A program made the position numbers and the translations under genes. A DNA stretch of 64,000 bases, taken from the NCBI GenBank assembly GCA_000827495.1, contig KN817552.1, positions 248,001 through 312,000 on the forward strand. The letters are read 5' to 3'. This DNA is from Hypholoma sublateritium FD-334 SS-4 (lineage: Eukaryota > Basidiomycota > Agaricomycetes > Agaricales > Strophariaceae). Below, one piece after another: positions 24,842 to 36,627 of the stretch (within the stretch, counting starts at the first letter, position 1; each line of letters starts with the position of its first letter). A model generated the notes under the pieces. It was not told where the DNA came from. It searched no databases and was given only the letters and a program-made list of their open reading frames with translations.

Positions 24842-26484
24842 ATGAGTACTGAGGAAGCCAGCGTGAGTTTCTCTCGAGATCAATTGCTTCAACGCTCACT
24901 ATAACTGCTATAGGCCGTACCTGCCGCTCAGCGAGGAAGTTGGTCATCGTTTCTCAAATCTATCGCCTCTTTTTCTGGCGACCTTTCCTCGCTTACTGCC
25001 CCACCGTTTATCCTATCTCCAACTTCTCTCACCGAGTTTCCTGGTACGTTGCTGGGGTTACGGGTCATGTATGTACTGACGTCTTATAGCGTACTGGTGC
25101 GAGCGGCCTGACTATTTTGCTGCCATAGCCGATGCAGCACCAGGCCAAGATCGCGCCATTGCGGTACTTCGATGGTTTATCAGTACCCTGAAAGATCAGT
25201 ACACATCGCGCAATGAGGAGCTTGGATCAGAGAAAAAGTGCGCCACCTACATTTTATATATACATTTCTAATGCCTGCCAGACCCCTGAACCCCGTCCTG
25301 GGGGAGGTCTTCTATGGCATCTGGCCCGACAAGAATGGACGTGGCGAGACATCGCTCCTCGTCGAGCAAGTCTCCCACCACCCGCCCATTACCGCCTATG
25401 TCATCGAGAATCGTACTAAGCAACTCCGTCTCGTGGGACACAACGCCCAGAAGACCTCATTTTCCTCAGGCTCTATCATCGTCAAACAGATCGGCCATGC
25501 TGTGCTCACTGTTGCCGGCGAAGAGTATCTCATCACCTTCCCGCGACTGCGTATTGACGGCCTGTGGTATGGCTCGCCTTACATTGAGCTTGCCGAGACG
25601 AGCCACATTGTAGGCGGTGGCTACACCTGTTCGATCGAGTACAAGGGCAAGGGCTACTTCTCGGGAAAGTCGCATACGTTTAAGGCGACTCTCACACCAC
25701 TGCCTGGCATGGGCGGCGCCGGACCTCGCGAGATTGTCGTCGAGGGTACGTGGCACGAGACTAGCAAGTTTGTCAAAGGTGGGGGAGGCACCTTCTACGA
25801 GGTTCGGGAACACAAAGAGGAGACGATTCCACTTCCTTGGGATGCTGAGCTTGGCGAATATGAGACCAGAAGGCTATGGTTCCTTGTTGCCAAGGGTATC
25901 AGGGAGGGTGATTTCGAACTTGCCAGCCGAGAAAAGAGTAGAATTGAGGTGCGTCCGAATTCGATTTGTCCGTGGTGGATATTGAACTCGCAGCTTTTCT
26001 AGAACGAGCAACGCCAACGACGGAAAGACGAGGCGGCAGAGGGTACATCATGGCAGCTTAAACACTTTGAAATTGTTGAGAGCGATCCAATTTGTGAGCC
26101 CTGTTTCCAGACCTTCCCGTTACCCCCTTCTCTACTATTCTTGTTCTGTTGTTGGTTCACCTCACCTTTCGTTACGTCACGACAATTCATTTCGACTACG
26201 TTTAACCATCACTGCCGGGCACTCTGATATCGCATCTCTCCATATTTGGCACACCTATACGCCTCCTTTTCCGCCATTGAACTGTTTTTTTTTTTTTGAT
26301 TCATCGTTTATACTCTACGGTGGCGAACGTGGAGTGTATTGAACTGTTTACTAACTGGCTTGCTTACGTAGACGAGAAATATGCGCGAAGTGCGAAGCTC
26401 ACGCCGCCGACAGAAGACGCATATGTCTTCCGCGGCAACTGGCCTACTGGATTTACCACGGTGCAAGGCGCGCCGGCTACATAG
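24842..26484 (+). CDS. Oxysterol-binding-protein-related (Kes1/OSH4-type) lipid-transfer protein
   Basis: Exons 24842-24862, 24914-25043, 25090-25237, 25282-25948, 26003-26093 and 26372-26484 give 389 residues, close to the ~430 of yeast Kes1/Osh4. The N-terminal lid region precedes [25 protein letters not shown] is followed by the family signature EQVSHHPP, whose histidines and lysines bind phosphoinositide phosphate. No PH domain or FFAT motif is present, so it is a short OSH protein that would exchange sterol for PI4P at Golgi/ER contacts. The last intron (278 bp) is long for this genome; its 3' end was placed by a perfect TACTAAC branch site and TACGTAG acceptor that restore the frame. 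It sits inside the caspase locus without an obvious functional link. Confidence 0.88.
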
Positions 26485-26561
26485 GGAGCGGATAGTCACT
26501 GCTACTTGATCTATAGAGAGCAAGGACTAGTTATATCAAACTTAATACCCCGGTAGTGGCG

Positions 26562-27698
26562 TCATAGCAAGTGGGAGTAGGCTTTTTTGGGTGTTGTAGG
26601 AGAACGGAGTTGTTGGCCCAGACAAAGATAGAGGTGGGAATGGATCTGCCTGTCTTTATTGAAACGTGCACATGTAATGATTATTATACTTTGTTGGCAC
26701 CAATATTTGCGGAACGAAATCTAAGAAACGTACCCTCTCCTTCGTTTATGCTGACGCCTAGGAAGAGGCGAGGGTGGACCATGTTGAGCAAATCTGAGTG
26801 CACACTCTGATTCCATGGCAGCAATCATTTGCATACTCTGCAGGTGGGATTCATTTCTTTTCTCCTGATGAAGGGTCTGCTCCAATTCTCTCAGAAGATC
26901 CTCATCGATAGTCAGGACACGAAGTGGGTAATTTCCTGCTATAACATCCTTCGTGCGCATGTGCCACATCTGGAGCCGTTCATCCGCGTAGCGCATCAAG
27001 GCCTTCTGCCGTAGGACATCCATGGACAACCTGGACACATGGGTCTGTATCTCGTCGAAGAAGAGGTGGAACATGTCGATGACTTTCTGCGGCCAGTGGG
27101 TCAGCTCCATCATCTGTAGGAGACGAAGCCCCGCCGCATAAAAGTCGTAGTGCTTGAGTTTTGAGTCCGGAACGATGCTCTGTGAGACACTGAAGCACAA
27201 CCGGCGTAGGCGAGATGATATTCAGCTCAAGTACATATCCACGTCGGATGGGTCGGCGACGAACTTTTCAAATTCTGCGCCATTGGCGTCGCGATTGTCC
27301 CGCGCGCTTCTCAAGCCTTCACTTGTGAAATGCCACAGCGGCACATGCTCGCCGCGGCGCAGCCTGGCCATGGCTGCGTCGGACGGGAAAAGAGGGAAGG
27401 TCGTTGGGATTGGGAACACCATCTCACGATTGCCTTTCGTTTTTCTGGCCTCTGCCTTGGCAGCGAGCGCAAGGCGCATCTTCACGGTGTCTTGGTCGTC
27501 GATGCTCGTGCTTTGCGCGGCGCGTGCCCAGGCGAGTCTGTCTGCATCATTCGCGTCGTGCCAGGTGCCCTTCATGAACTCAATGATCTGCTTCTCAGAC
27601 AGCTCGCTGGAGGTTATTGACTGCCGTCGCCGGGCGAATGTCTCAGATGCGAAGTCGGGGCAGACTGCCAGGAATGGATTGCATGTGTAATGGGCCAT
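26562..27698 (-). CDS. Conserved basidiomycete protein of unknown function
   Basis: Minus-strand exons 27235-27698, 26734-27189 and 26562-26649 give 335 residues with consistent phases; introns are 45 and 84 bp. The start is placed at the first ATG (MAHYTCNPFLAV). A recognisable block is FPLFPSDAAMARLRRGEHVPLWHFTSEG around residues 110-137, a pattern I associate with a widespread uncharacterised basidiomycete family. The second half is helical and rich in charged residues (VSRLSMDVLRQKALMRYADE). No signal peptide, membrane segment or catalytic motif is visible. The 3' exon is less certain, since reading through the second donor gives a stop 15 bases later. It lies between the lipid-transfer gene and caspase gene 3, tail to tail with the former. 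Confidence 0.6.
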
Positions 27699-28175
27699 TC
27701 CTGAGGCGCTTTCGAAGGACGGAGAAACGAGCGCGAGATATTTCAACGAATTGGCGGGAATGATTACGTGCAAAAATTGACTGAATGGGCATTGGGAAGA
27801 CGACACGCGCTGCGCTCACGGACCATGAGATTCACGCGTTCCGCGCGTTGGAGGTCTAGACCGGCAAATTGCCAAAACAGAAATATTATTGCCGCTTATA
27901 GAAATCACAGATTTTGTTATTGGATTACTATACGACGATTCTATCCCGAGATGGGCCTACCCTCGGGCCTCGCCATGATCCATTGACGGATCATCCCAGT
28001 TTTTATACGATTCACGTATGGATTCCCGAACAGAGGGATGTTACTCTCCTATACAGGTTGACTGACGCCCTGCGGTACAACGACAATACAAAAAATATAT
28101 AATTATTTCCCATTATAAGTACAGACGAGATCCAAAAAACCAGTGCAACAGTAAGTAATCCCCTGACGCTCCACA

Positions 28176-30797
28176 TCACCTTATAGCACGCTCCACGCCC
28201 ACAAGGCAAGCATCCAGATCCCGTAACACTTTATGATCATATTGTTGGTTTTCCCGTAAGAGATCCACTTTCTCGCTGAGCGCGCTTATCTCTCTGTCTG
28301 TGGCCATGACCTTTTCATATAATGCGTCGAAATCGGGTTCCGTTTGTATGTTCATTCGTTGCATAAGCATTTCTAGCCCGTCAGCTGGGTTGACATTGGG
28401 AATGTGTTGCCTTGCTGTTGCAGCTTCGCAACTGAACTGTACGTACCGTGTCAAATGCTAATCTTCCCCGCAGATAAACTGAAAACTCACCACCGGCCCA
28501 TCTGCTATAGTCTTCCGCGATTGAGCTCCGGCTTGAGTATCAGTACCACGATTGCGAATAGTAGGCTCAGATGCCCTGGCAATGAAGGGAATAGCTGTGC
28601 TTTGTATGAGAGGTCTCGAAGATAAGATATGCTGCTTCATGCCACGAGAGCTATTATGATGGAAGGGCGACTGCTGTTCTATCCTCGAAAAATCAATATG
28701 TTCGGTACTGAGAAAGACCTTGAGAGAGCCGACTTCGATGCCGTGGCTGCGAACTCCCACTACTAGATGCTGTATGCCCAGGCCGCCGTATCCAATGGAT
28801 ATATATTGGTTCGATTTTAAAGGTGGGTCCACAATTTGCTGCCCGCTGACTGTAGGGGCCTGGTAGATTAAACCTATAAAATGCACCACATTCGAGATTA
28901 ATTCGATACTGGATGCATAGACATTGACCGGGTAGAGGACACTTACTGATGCTGAAATCACAGTCGTCAAAGTAGAACAAAGCCGGATAAAGATTGTGTT
29001 GTGTATCGTTTTTTATATGAACGACAAAGAACGACCCGTTGTGGTCCTGTGTGACGTCAATCCTCCCATTGACGTTGAGAATTCCGGGGACGATGCGACC
29101 CCCAGGTACGTCGTATGCGACCCTTTGTAGGCTAATCGAAATTCTGTTGTCGAGCTTTGCCTCAGAGTGACGAAGATAATACTCGTAGGTAGAAATTGCC
29201 TGAAAGACTTTGCAGAATTGTGCGGGGATTGCTCTCGAGGGTAAGGAAACTGGAAGAGTGGGCTTTCCACATTTTCTTTTGAATTCGGTGTCTATGATCT
29301 CGAACCGAGAAGCTGCTTCGTTGCAAACAAGCGTAAAGCGGGGAGGAGTCCCGGTATTTGGATCAAGTACTCGGATAATCTTGACCCCGTCAACACGCTT
29401 TGCATTCTGAAATTCGACAAGTCCGGAAATGGCACGCTGCCCTTTGCTCTCGTCGGAAATATATAGTAATAAATCGACAACATTCGTTGCCAGATGGCGA
29501 GGGAGGACAAGGGCCGAACGGGAACTTTCGCCGACCGATAAAGGTTTGACTTCATCGCGGAAGATGAAGCGATTTCCATGATCGCCTTCGCACTGAGGAC
29601 TTTGGCTACGTGGGAGTGCAATGTGCATGTAAGTCTTCATGGTCATGAAAGCATCGAAAAACGAAATCAAGAGGGCTCACAGATGCACTTCAGGTAGATT
29701 GCGAAATAATTCTTCATAAGTGATGTTCCATATATCCGTCTTGAGGTCCCGTATTGTCTGGAGCAGCGCCGTGGTGAACAGGCCGCGTCCTCCATGTTCC
29801 TTGGCAAGTTCAGAGGATTTACATGCAGACAGTAGAACGCTGGACCATAACAGACCATTCCGATAATTAGTGCCTGAAATCATTCCGAGGCCACCGATCC
29901 GAGTCGAAGGGCCTTCAAGAATTGGTGGCGGTGCGACGCTCATTCGGTTGGGAACAAGTCCTGGGAAGGATCCCGAACGATAACGAACACCTCTAGTCAG
30001 AAAAGAAGCATCGCGTGTGCCGGACCCAGAGTGGCAATTATCCAGGATAACCGTCTGTGTAAAAATGACAAATGATTAATGAGCATTGATCGCAAAGATA
30101 TCATCAAACAATAAATATATCAAAGTCAAAGTCAAAGTCGAAGCAGAGCGCTGGGATTTGACACTCAGGGACACGCACAATGTTGTTTCCTTTCACCTTT
30201 GAAATCTCGTGCAGGTGTTGTCCGAACAAGAAATCAGGGATTCCATGGACACAATCACCCGTCCCTATTGGCATCTCGCAGTCATAAGGAATTAGCATTT
30301 GGATCTTGGATCCCCATCCAGGGGGTGCCTCCGTCTCTCCTCCATGTCCAGCAAAGAAAATCAGAATTGGATCCCCGTTTTTGATATTGTTATTCGATCT
30401 GAAGAAGTTCAAAGACCGTAGAATTCTGTCCCTGGTAGCCTCCTCGTTCCGTAGCCTGAAGATTTGGGAGGAAGGAACCAGTAGATCGTTCATTAAATAG
30501 GATTCGACGTCCTCTGCGTCGGCGATGCAGCCTTTCAGTGGAGTATAGTGAGTGTTGAGATATTTGTTGATTGCGATGGTCAAGGCAAAAAGCTTGAAAG
30601 GCGCTTTCTGCCTGAAATGGGAGCCGAAGAAATATTATGAGACGGTGGAATTATGCGAAAGCAGTAGGGTACCCTACCTTCTTGTCGGGGTATAAGTAGG
30701 AAGCCTAGTCGACGAGATTAAGGTCAGTCAAGCTCGATTACTTCTCGCATAAGAGAATCGTAATCGAGGACATGCCTGGAGCTTTGCATGGAGCCAT
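28176..30797 (-). CDS. Caspase-domain (metacaspase-family) protein 3
   Basis: Minus-strand exons 30742-30797, 30678-30704, 30179-30611, 29681-30054, 28947-29605, 28491-28873 and 28176-28436 give 730 residues without a frame break. The caspase domain starts at FKLFALTIAINKYLN; the dyad is His117 in FFAGHGGE and Cys179 in LDNCHSGSG, where the residue before the cysteine is Asn rather than the Cys of the two sisters. The extension opens with SPQCEGDHGNRFIF and includes ALFYFDDCDFSI and GSLKVFLSTEHIDFS. The C-terminal ~85 residues are a coiled coil (REISALSEKVDLLRENQQYD). Extension and tail are collinear with genes 1 and 2, so all three arose by duplication. The first intron (37 bp) is unusually short and its call is weak; the ATG at 30797 depends on it. 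Confidence 0.82.
30120..30137. repeat. TCAAAG hexanucleotide microsatellite in intron
   Basis: Three perfect TCAAAG units plus a degenerate one lie in the third intron of caspase gene 3 (124 bp, the longest in that gene). It may explain the intron's extra length. Confidence 0.75.
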
Positions 30798-30919
30798 GAT
30801 TTGAGCTTGAATGCCTGAAAAACGCGCCAATATACTGTGAGTCAGTACTTGTTTAAGTCTCTAGGATGCCGACGGGGCTCGGAATCCCCGAAGCTTGTAC
30901 GCAGTACCTTTCATAACCA

Positions 30920-31640
30920 TAGTATCCCTGCGGAGTGGCCATTCCTGCTACCAGTATCAGCAGCAACGGAAAGTCAGTCGGAAGAGGCGATAAGGTACCA
31001 GCTGAGAAACGGGATGACAGCCTCTTGATATCTTCTCCGGCTGTTTGGTTCTACTGAAATGCATGGCAGCTTCCCACAGATCTTTTTTTAGAAATTCAGA
31101 AAACTACACCGTATATCCACCAAGTTGCCATTAATTGAATCTTTGGCGTCTAATCAGGGATTCCGATTATATTGGCCCACTCACTCGCGGAGAAAACATG
31201 TCTAAACAAGCCTTATAGATTGTCGGTATTTTCAGGGCTCAGCTATGTATTCTGCACACAATGATTGGCCTATTTATTGAAAACGCTTGGCCTGTGCTGG
31301 AATTGACCTGTCAGGAACTACGCGGCGAAATAAATAGGAGATAAATATGTACCCGGGGAGTCCCTAATAGATGCCTGTTTTGATTCGATTGCTTCTAGAC
31401 TAGATTCCTGGAAGAAGATACGGAACCATACGGTCACTTAAGCTTGGACGTCTACATTTGTGAAAACAACGCAAAATTACCGTAGATGCAGCGATTTGGG
31501 CTCTATTCGTCCATGATGGTGGCACAATCACGTCGAGGCCTTCCACAAACGTTTCCCCGCGGAGTGGCATTCCTGCCGTAAATGCACAAGTGGTGACAAA
31601 TCGGGAAGAGGCGATAAGGCAGTTGGGAAAACGAGAGTGC
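30920..31640. repeat. Two diverged copies of a dispersed repeat
   Basis: The stretch around 30,932-31,000 (CGGAGTGGCCATTCCTG, then GGAAGAGGCGATAAGG) recurs at about 31,559-31,620 with the same order and spacing (CGGAGTGGCATTCCTG, then GGAAGAGGCGATAAGG). A second motif from the first copy, near 31,136-31,165 (GAATCTTTGGCGTCTAATCA), returns at about 32,898-32,925. No coding sequence is recognised between 30,800 and 33,227. Confidence 0.6.
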
Positions 31641-32049
31641 AGGCCAATTCGAGCTCGCTGGCTCTAAATAGAGTCCTTAAGTAGCCGGTGTATTCCTCTT
31701 TAGCGGTCTATATAGAGCCTCATAAGTTCGGACCGAGATAGTACGTGTTGCAGGAGACAGATCTGGCATCATACACCATGAACTATCAGGTGCGGGGGCA
31801 GGAGACACCCACCATTGTGGTTTAATACAGCGACGGGGAGGCTGAACCCAGCATGGGTCCAAACACAGTCTCCAGGTCTGCAGAGAATTCAGAGTAAGCG
31901 CGATTCCCAAGAGCTAAGAACACAGTCGACGCGGCGGGGCGAGCGAGCAACACCTAAAAACATGAGGAGAGTATGCAGCGTACTGAGATACATTGGAACC
32001 ATCAGGCACAAATGGGCACAAGTAGATTGAGCAGGATGAGATGTATTCA

Positions 32050-32610
32050 TCGTAAAAGGGCGAGCAGCAGATCAAGAGCGTGAGCAGGTGGGTTTTCATC
32101 AAGGCGACCTGCAGTGGGCGAGCGGGGATCGACGGCCTGGAGATGTCTTGGCCGACGGCATCGATGGTCGGGAAGCACGAAAAAAAGGGTCAGGTGCATG
32201 AGTAGGAGGATTTTCATCGACGCAAACTGCAGTGAGCGAGCGTGGGCCGCAAGCGGACTGGAAAGTGGACCAACGAAGTCAACACAATTGGCTGGCAGTA
32301 AGCGCGGGAAATGGGTCAGGAGCCTGCGCAAGCGGATTTTCATCGACGCGTGTTGCAGGAAGCAAGTGGACTGGCTGATTTAACGCGAGCGGCGGGCGGG
32401 AAGCGGGCGAGAGGGCAGAGCGAGCGGACTGGCGAGGTCGACGCAAGCGGCGGGGAGGAAGCGCGCGAGAACACCTGGGCGGGGCGCGGGTGTGGGGCGA
32501 GTGGACTGGCGAGGACAACACAAGCAGTGGGCGGAAACGGGCCAGGGGCTTGAGGTCGGATTTTCGTCGACGCGAACTGCAGAAGGCGAATGATCTAGCG
32601 ACGGCGCAGG
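32050..32610. repeat. Degenerate minisatellite, ~115-bp unit
   Basis: Four diverged copies of a unit containing GGATTTTCATCGACGCGAAC followed by TGCAG and GGCGAGCG occur near 32,093, 32,210, 32,332 and 32,556. Spacing is about 117, 122 and then 225 bp, as if one unit boundary has been lost. Between copies, a second motif of the form GGCGAGGTCGACGCAAGCGG also recurs. Apparent open frames here are by-products of the repeat. Confidence 0.65.
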
Positions 32611-33227
32611 CAGCGCAGTGCGATGGGCGGCAATTTTCTGGGCCGTCAGTGGTGTAACCAGTGGTGCTGAGATTTTTGGTTGAGTGCAGACTGTAGCTAT
32701 CCCAGAAATATTAGTAAAGCTAGAATGCAGCCTTCATACCTGCAAAACCATCTGGTGCTTCGGTGACGGCTGCAGAAGTGTGAGAGAGAACTGAGAAGGT
32801 TGCCGATCACTCACGCCCGCGTCACGCCATCACATAGACCGCTCACGCTTGTACCACGCGTTCTGCCAGGGCCTACATAGCCACTCAATCAGCATTGATT
32901 GGATCTTTAGCGTCTAGTCAGGGCCAAGTCAGGGCTTCCAATTTAAATCGACTATGGCCTGGTGACTTTGGATGGAAGTGTCACTTCTATGTACATAGTT
33001 CTTATCGATTAGCAGTATTTTTACACTTCATGTTCTTCACACGGACGAGAGGAATTACCCCAATCAATGTGCATGGTGGACCTTGTGCCCTTGCTGGTAA
33101 GCCTCAGGGGCAACGATAGGATAAATAAGCGCATGAACTGTTTTCAATCGACAAAGGGCCGCTGTTCCTTCATGCCCCCTTGAAATCCAATCCAGACGCA
33201 ACAGAAGGCCAATACTTGGCTAATACG

Positions 33228-33717
33228 ATGACGTATGTGCTGTGGTGCCAGTCTAGATTCATTTGCTCATAGCTCTAAACCTCGCCCACCTAGTTCGACG
33301 CGTAGCCTCCAGGAGGAGATAGCGTGCAATGAAGGGAGATTGGAGGAGTTGAAACGCGTAGTTGAAGACCTCAAGAGGCAACAGGCTATATCCGACAAAG
33401 AAAAGCAAGCTCTGATCAATAAATGCAAGGAACTCAGACAGACGGTCGACAGGATCAACTCGAGGGTCCAGGGAGTGCCGCAATCTCATACTAGCTATCC
33501 AACCGGAGGGGGTAATTCGATTCCAAGCTTCAACAACGTCATGGGCTCTTCCTATGTACCAGTCTCGATCTTTCACGAGAACAGAAATCAGAGTCGCCCG
33601 CCCCCATTCCCGGTCGCACAACCTTACCTTGCACCCGGGCCCTACAACGCAGTCCCTCATTCGATGTCTGCTAATCCGTACGAAGGACATTACCAAGGCG
33701 GGGGCAGAGGGTATTGA
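33228..33717 (+). CDS. Small coiled-coil protein 2 (5-nt first coding exon)
   Basis: Exon 1 is 33228-33232 (ATGAC only), followed by a 40-bp intron with a perfect GTATGT donor and TCATAG acceptor, then exon 2 at 33273-33717. The product is 149 residues. Residues ~14-68 are coiled coil (LEELKRVVEDLKRQQ and KEKQALINKCKELRQTVDRI). The rest is Gly/Pro/Tyr/Asn-rich low complexity, ending GGGRGY. The start exon, phase and coiled-coil register match the small gene at 19.9 kb, so they are paralogues; this one has a much longer disordered tail. No known family is recognised. The two genes bracket the three caspase-domain genes together with the lipid-transfer and unknown genes. Confidence 0.66.
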
Positions 33718-34916
33718 CTCATCCATCGCGCGGGACGTCTAATTTAGTTCTGATCTTGGACTTGTATTTCGTGGAAAATTGGCTTAACAATACACTTACT
33801 CTCCCAAAGTGATCATAAACTTTTTACAGAATCGTAAATGAGATACATAGTCTATAAATAACACAAATAAAAGGTTAGGATTGGACCGATAAGCGTCGAG
33901 AACCTGCCCGTTTGGGACATGCTGTCAATGGCGCCCACAACAATGTTCGTAGCCCAGATGACAGAAGGTGGGCAACAATAACAATAGAAAAAAAAGAATG
34001 CGAAGGAAGATGCGTCAGGAATGCTTTAAATATGATTCCCGTGTCGAAATTAGAAGGAGTGTGAGTCCAAGTCTGGTCAAGGCTTAAAAATCAATGTTTA
34101 CTACTACTAGTATGTACTTAATTATTCTATTCATGTAATACTTGAAATATATTAGGTATGGGGCCGTGTGAGTTTCTCCTCTGGATCCAGGATTCTATGT
34201 AAGTAGACTCGGAGGCACATCTCATAAACTGTGGCAGGGTAAGCATGCCGTATTCAACAAGTGGAGCGGAGCAACTTGTGACTATCTAAGTCTTACATTA
34301 CAATCGCAGTCGTCGTGGAATTATTCCGACAAATATTCATATCCTCCTGGATCATCGGAAAAGCTGTGTGATTTGCTACGGAAAGTCTGATCTGCACCGC
34401 TTTGAGGGGCTGGATAGATATCCGAGTTGCCTACGTACTTACCGTGGACTCAGCCTGTCCTCTGATAAGTGTTTATCAATTGCGAAGCTATATCTTCCGA
34501 TATGAAGGTATAGAGAAGAAATATCACGTCTGGCTCTCATGTATATCTCGTTCAATCTCACTGGACCTTGGGAAGGACGACTTGCCTCCCTGGAAGTACA
34601 TACTAATATCTGGTATTTTCCAATATCGCTTTTTCCCCAAGTTTTCCCTCCATAAAAGAGTAAGCATCTCATCTAGATACGCCAAGGCTAAAATGCGACT
34701 CCGCTTGTCCAGATCTGTCGAAACTCCGAGTTCAAAATGATCATCGCATAAGCAACGATCGACAGCGTGATAATTGTTGCGATTCTTAAGTCCAAGTTCG
34801 TCAGTACACCGCAGTCACCTACTTTGACCACCCGTATCTCAGCCTACTTACTCTATATATAATTCCTCGATTCTGAGTGCTGAGCGCTGAGGAATCGATC
34901 TAAAACATCATCCACG
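33718..34916. other. Intergenic, no gene seen
   Basis: AT-rich sequence with no recognisable exon. The last 60 bases contain a TATATATA run near 34,851 and presumably the promoter of the DUF6533-type gene. Confidence 0.35.
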
Positions 34917-36627
34917 ATGTCGTGGCTGAACACACTGGGTTCTTCGTCGGACTTGCCGTCAGTGGCAGACCAGATTGTTGATTTCAAAAGCGTTAGGAAT
35001 GGAAATTACTCCAGTGGTAAGATTCAAGTCTTATGCCACTTGAAGTTTCAGTTCGAAGATTATCATATCGCTGAACCTTAAATATTAAATAGTTGTCACT
35101 TTGACCATCCTCGTATATAATGCGATATTGGTCTTCCCACAAGAGGTCAGCTTTCATTTCTTTCTCGTCGACTGGGTTATTGTAAATGACTTCGTATTTC
35201 TCAGGTCGAGCATATTTGGAGGTAAGATACGAGACAACATCACTAGCCCAGACGTACTAATAAAGGCAATCCCACAGATCAAAATGGTCTCTGCCCAAAG
35301 TTCTGTACATCTTTCTGAGATATTGTGGTATCATCCATACCGCGTAGGCCCATCCCTCTACTATTACCATCGTACTACTCTGATCATTCCATATGACAGA
35401 ATATTGCTTCGCTGTGAGTCCGCAAGATCACCTAGTCCACTCTTTATTTGATATCTGTATACAGTTAGCACGAGTATAAACGTACCACGGCAGGTGGGAG
35501 AATTCACGTATTCTATTTCCTTTACCTTATCTCAAGACTGTTGTCCTAGACGTCAGTAAAAATTCCTTCTGGTGTAAACGGTGCCTGATGCTGTGCATCA
35601 TATAATAGATGCCAAGTCTACTACTGGCTTGTCGCGCTGTGAGTCGATGTCCTGAACGCCAAAACGGGTATGGCATTATTAATATAATAATGTATCCTGT
35701 AGAGAAGGACCAGTCATATTTGCGATGGCAGTCAATGTGCTCTTGACAATGCGTATAAACGCCCTATATGGGAGAAGCTCGAAAGGTATGCTTAAAATCA
35801 GGCCGTTCGTCTTTAGACGCCGATGCAACAGACGCTCATCTTATTACTTAGTGATGACCATTTTAACTTTTTTGGTCCTATGTACGTTTCTTTCATTTGG
35901 AAGCTGAAAGATAATTAATTTCGTTCTCAACGATAGGTCAATTTGGTGTGAGAGGCGATCACACTCTTTTAATTCACGAGCGCTTAATTGATAGAATCTT
36001 TTTGACAGTTCTCGACCTATGTTCATAGTACAACGACCATACAAACTGTGGAAGGGGTCCCACCCTTCATGAACGTAGCAATACCTGGATGTATTACAGT
36101 AGTTGCTCCCGAGAAGGGACTTCTCCTAGCGTCTTGGTATGTGTCAAATCGGAAAGAAAGTCGCGGAACATTGTCAGCTTACTGGTATTACCAAAACTTT
36201 TAGGCTCGTGGCTTTCGCCGTTACAGGTATGTAGTTCGAAGCACCAAAAATACACCCTGACGTGCTGGTACAGGGACATTTTTTTGCATGACAATGTACA
36301 AGCTTTGTACAGGCATGTGGCTGAGGGAGGCTAAGGGCAAAGGGAACTTCATAATCCTAATAGTACGAAATCGTCATTACACACCTCTTCTGGCCGCATT
36401 CTTCGGAGATGGGGTGGTATACTATTTTCTGTAAGTGCGACCTATTGGAACTTCGATGTGTGCGATCTCACGAGTGCCATTTCTTTTCAGTATTACTGGT
36501 AAGCATCATTACCTCCCTTCCTCAGAACGATATCGGATACAACCCCTTACAAACAGCCCTGCTCCTAACGTCCACCTTAATGGAGCAGCTCGCTCTTCCA
36601 GTACTAGGATCGGTGCCTATTCCGTAA
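34917..36627 (+). CDS. DUF6533-type multi-pass membrane protein
   Basis: The gene is split into many tiny exons. Those placed with consistent phase are 34917-35016, 35093-35145, 35205-35221, 35278 to about 35,322, 35609-35638, 35703-35785, 35852-35881, 35937-35947, 36009-36136, 36204-36226, 36274-36430 and 36491-36498. The DUF6533 core is clear: TLTILVYNAILVFPQEVEHIWRSKWSLPKVLYIFLRY. Later blocks also fit the family: MRINALYGRSSK, GCITVVAPEKGLLLASW and GDGVVYYFL. One exon between 35,325 and 35,608 and the C-terminal end after 36,498 are unresolved, so the end coordinate is approximate and decay at the 3' end cannot be excluded. Function of the family is unknown; members are numerous in Agaricomycetes. 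Confidence 0.7.
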
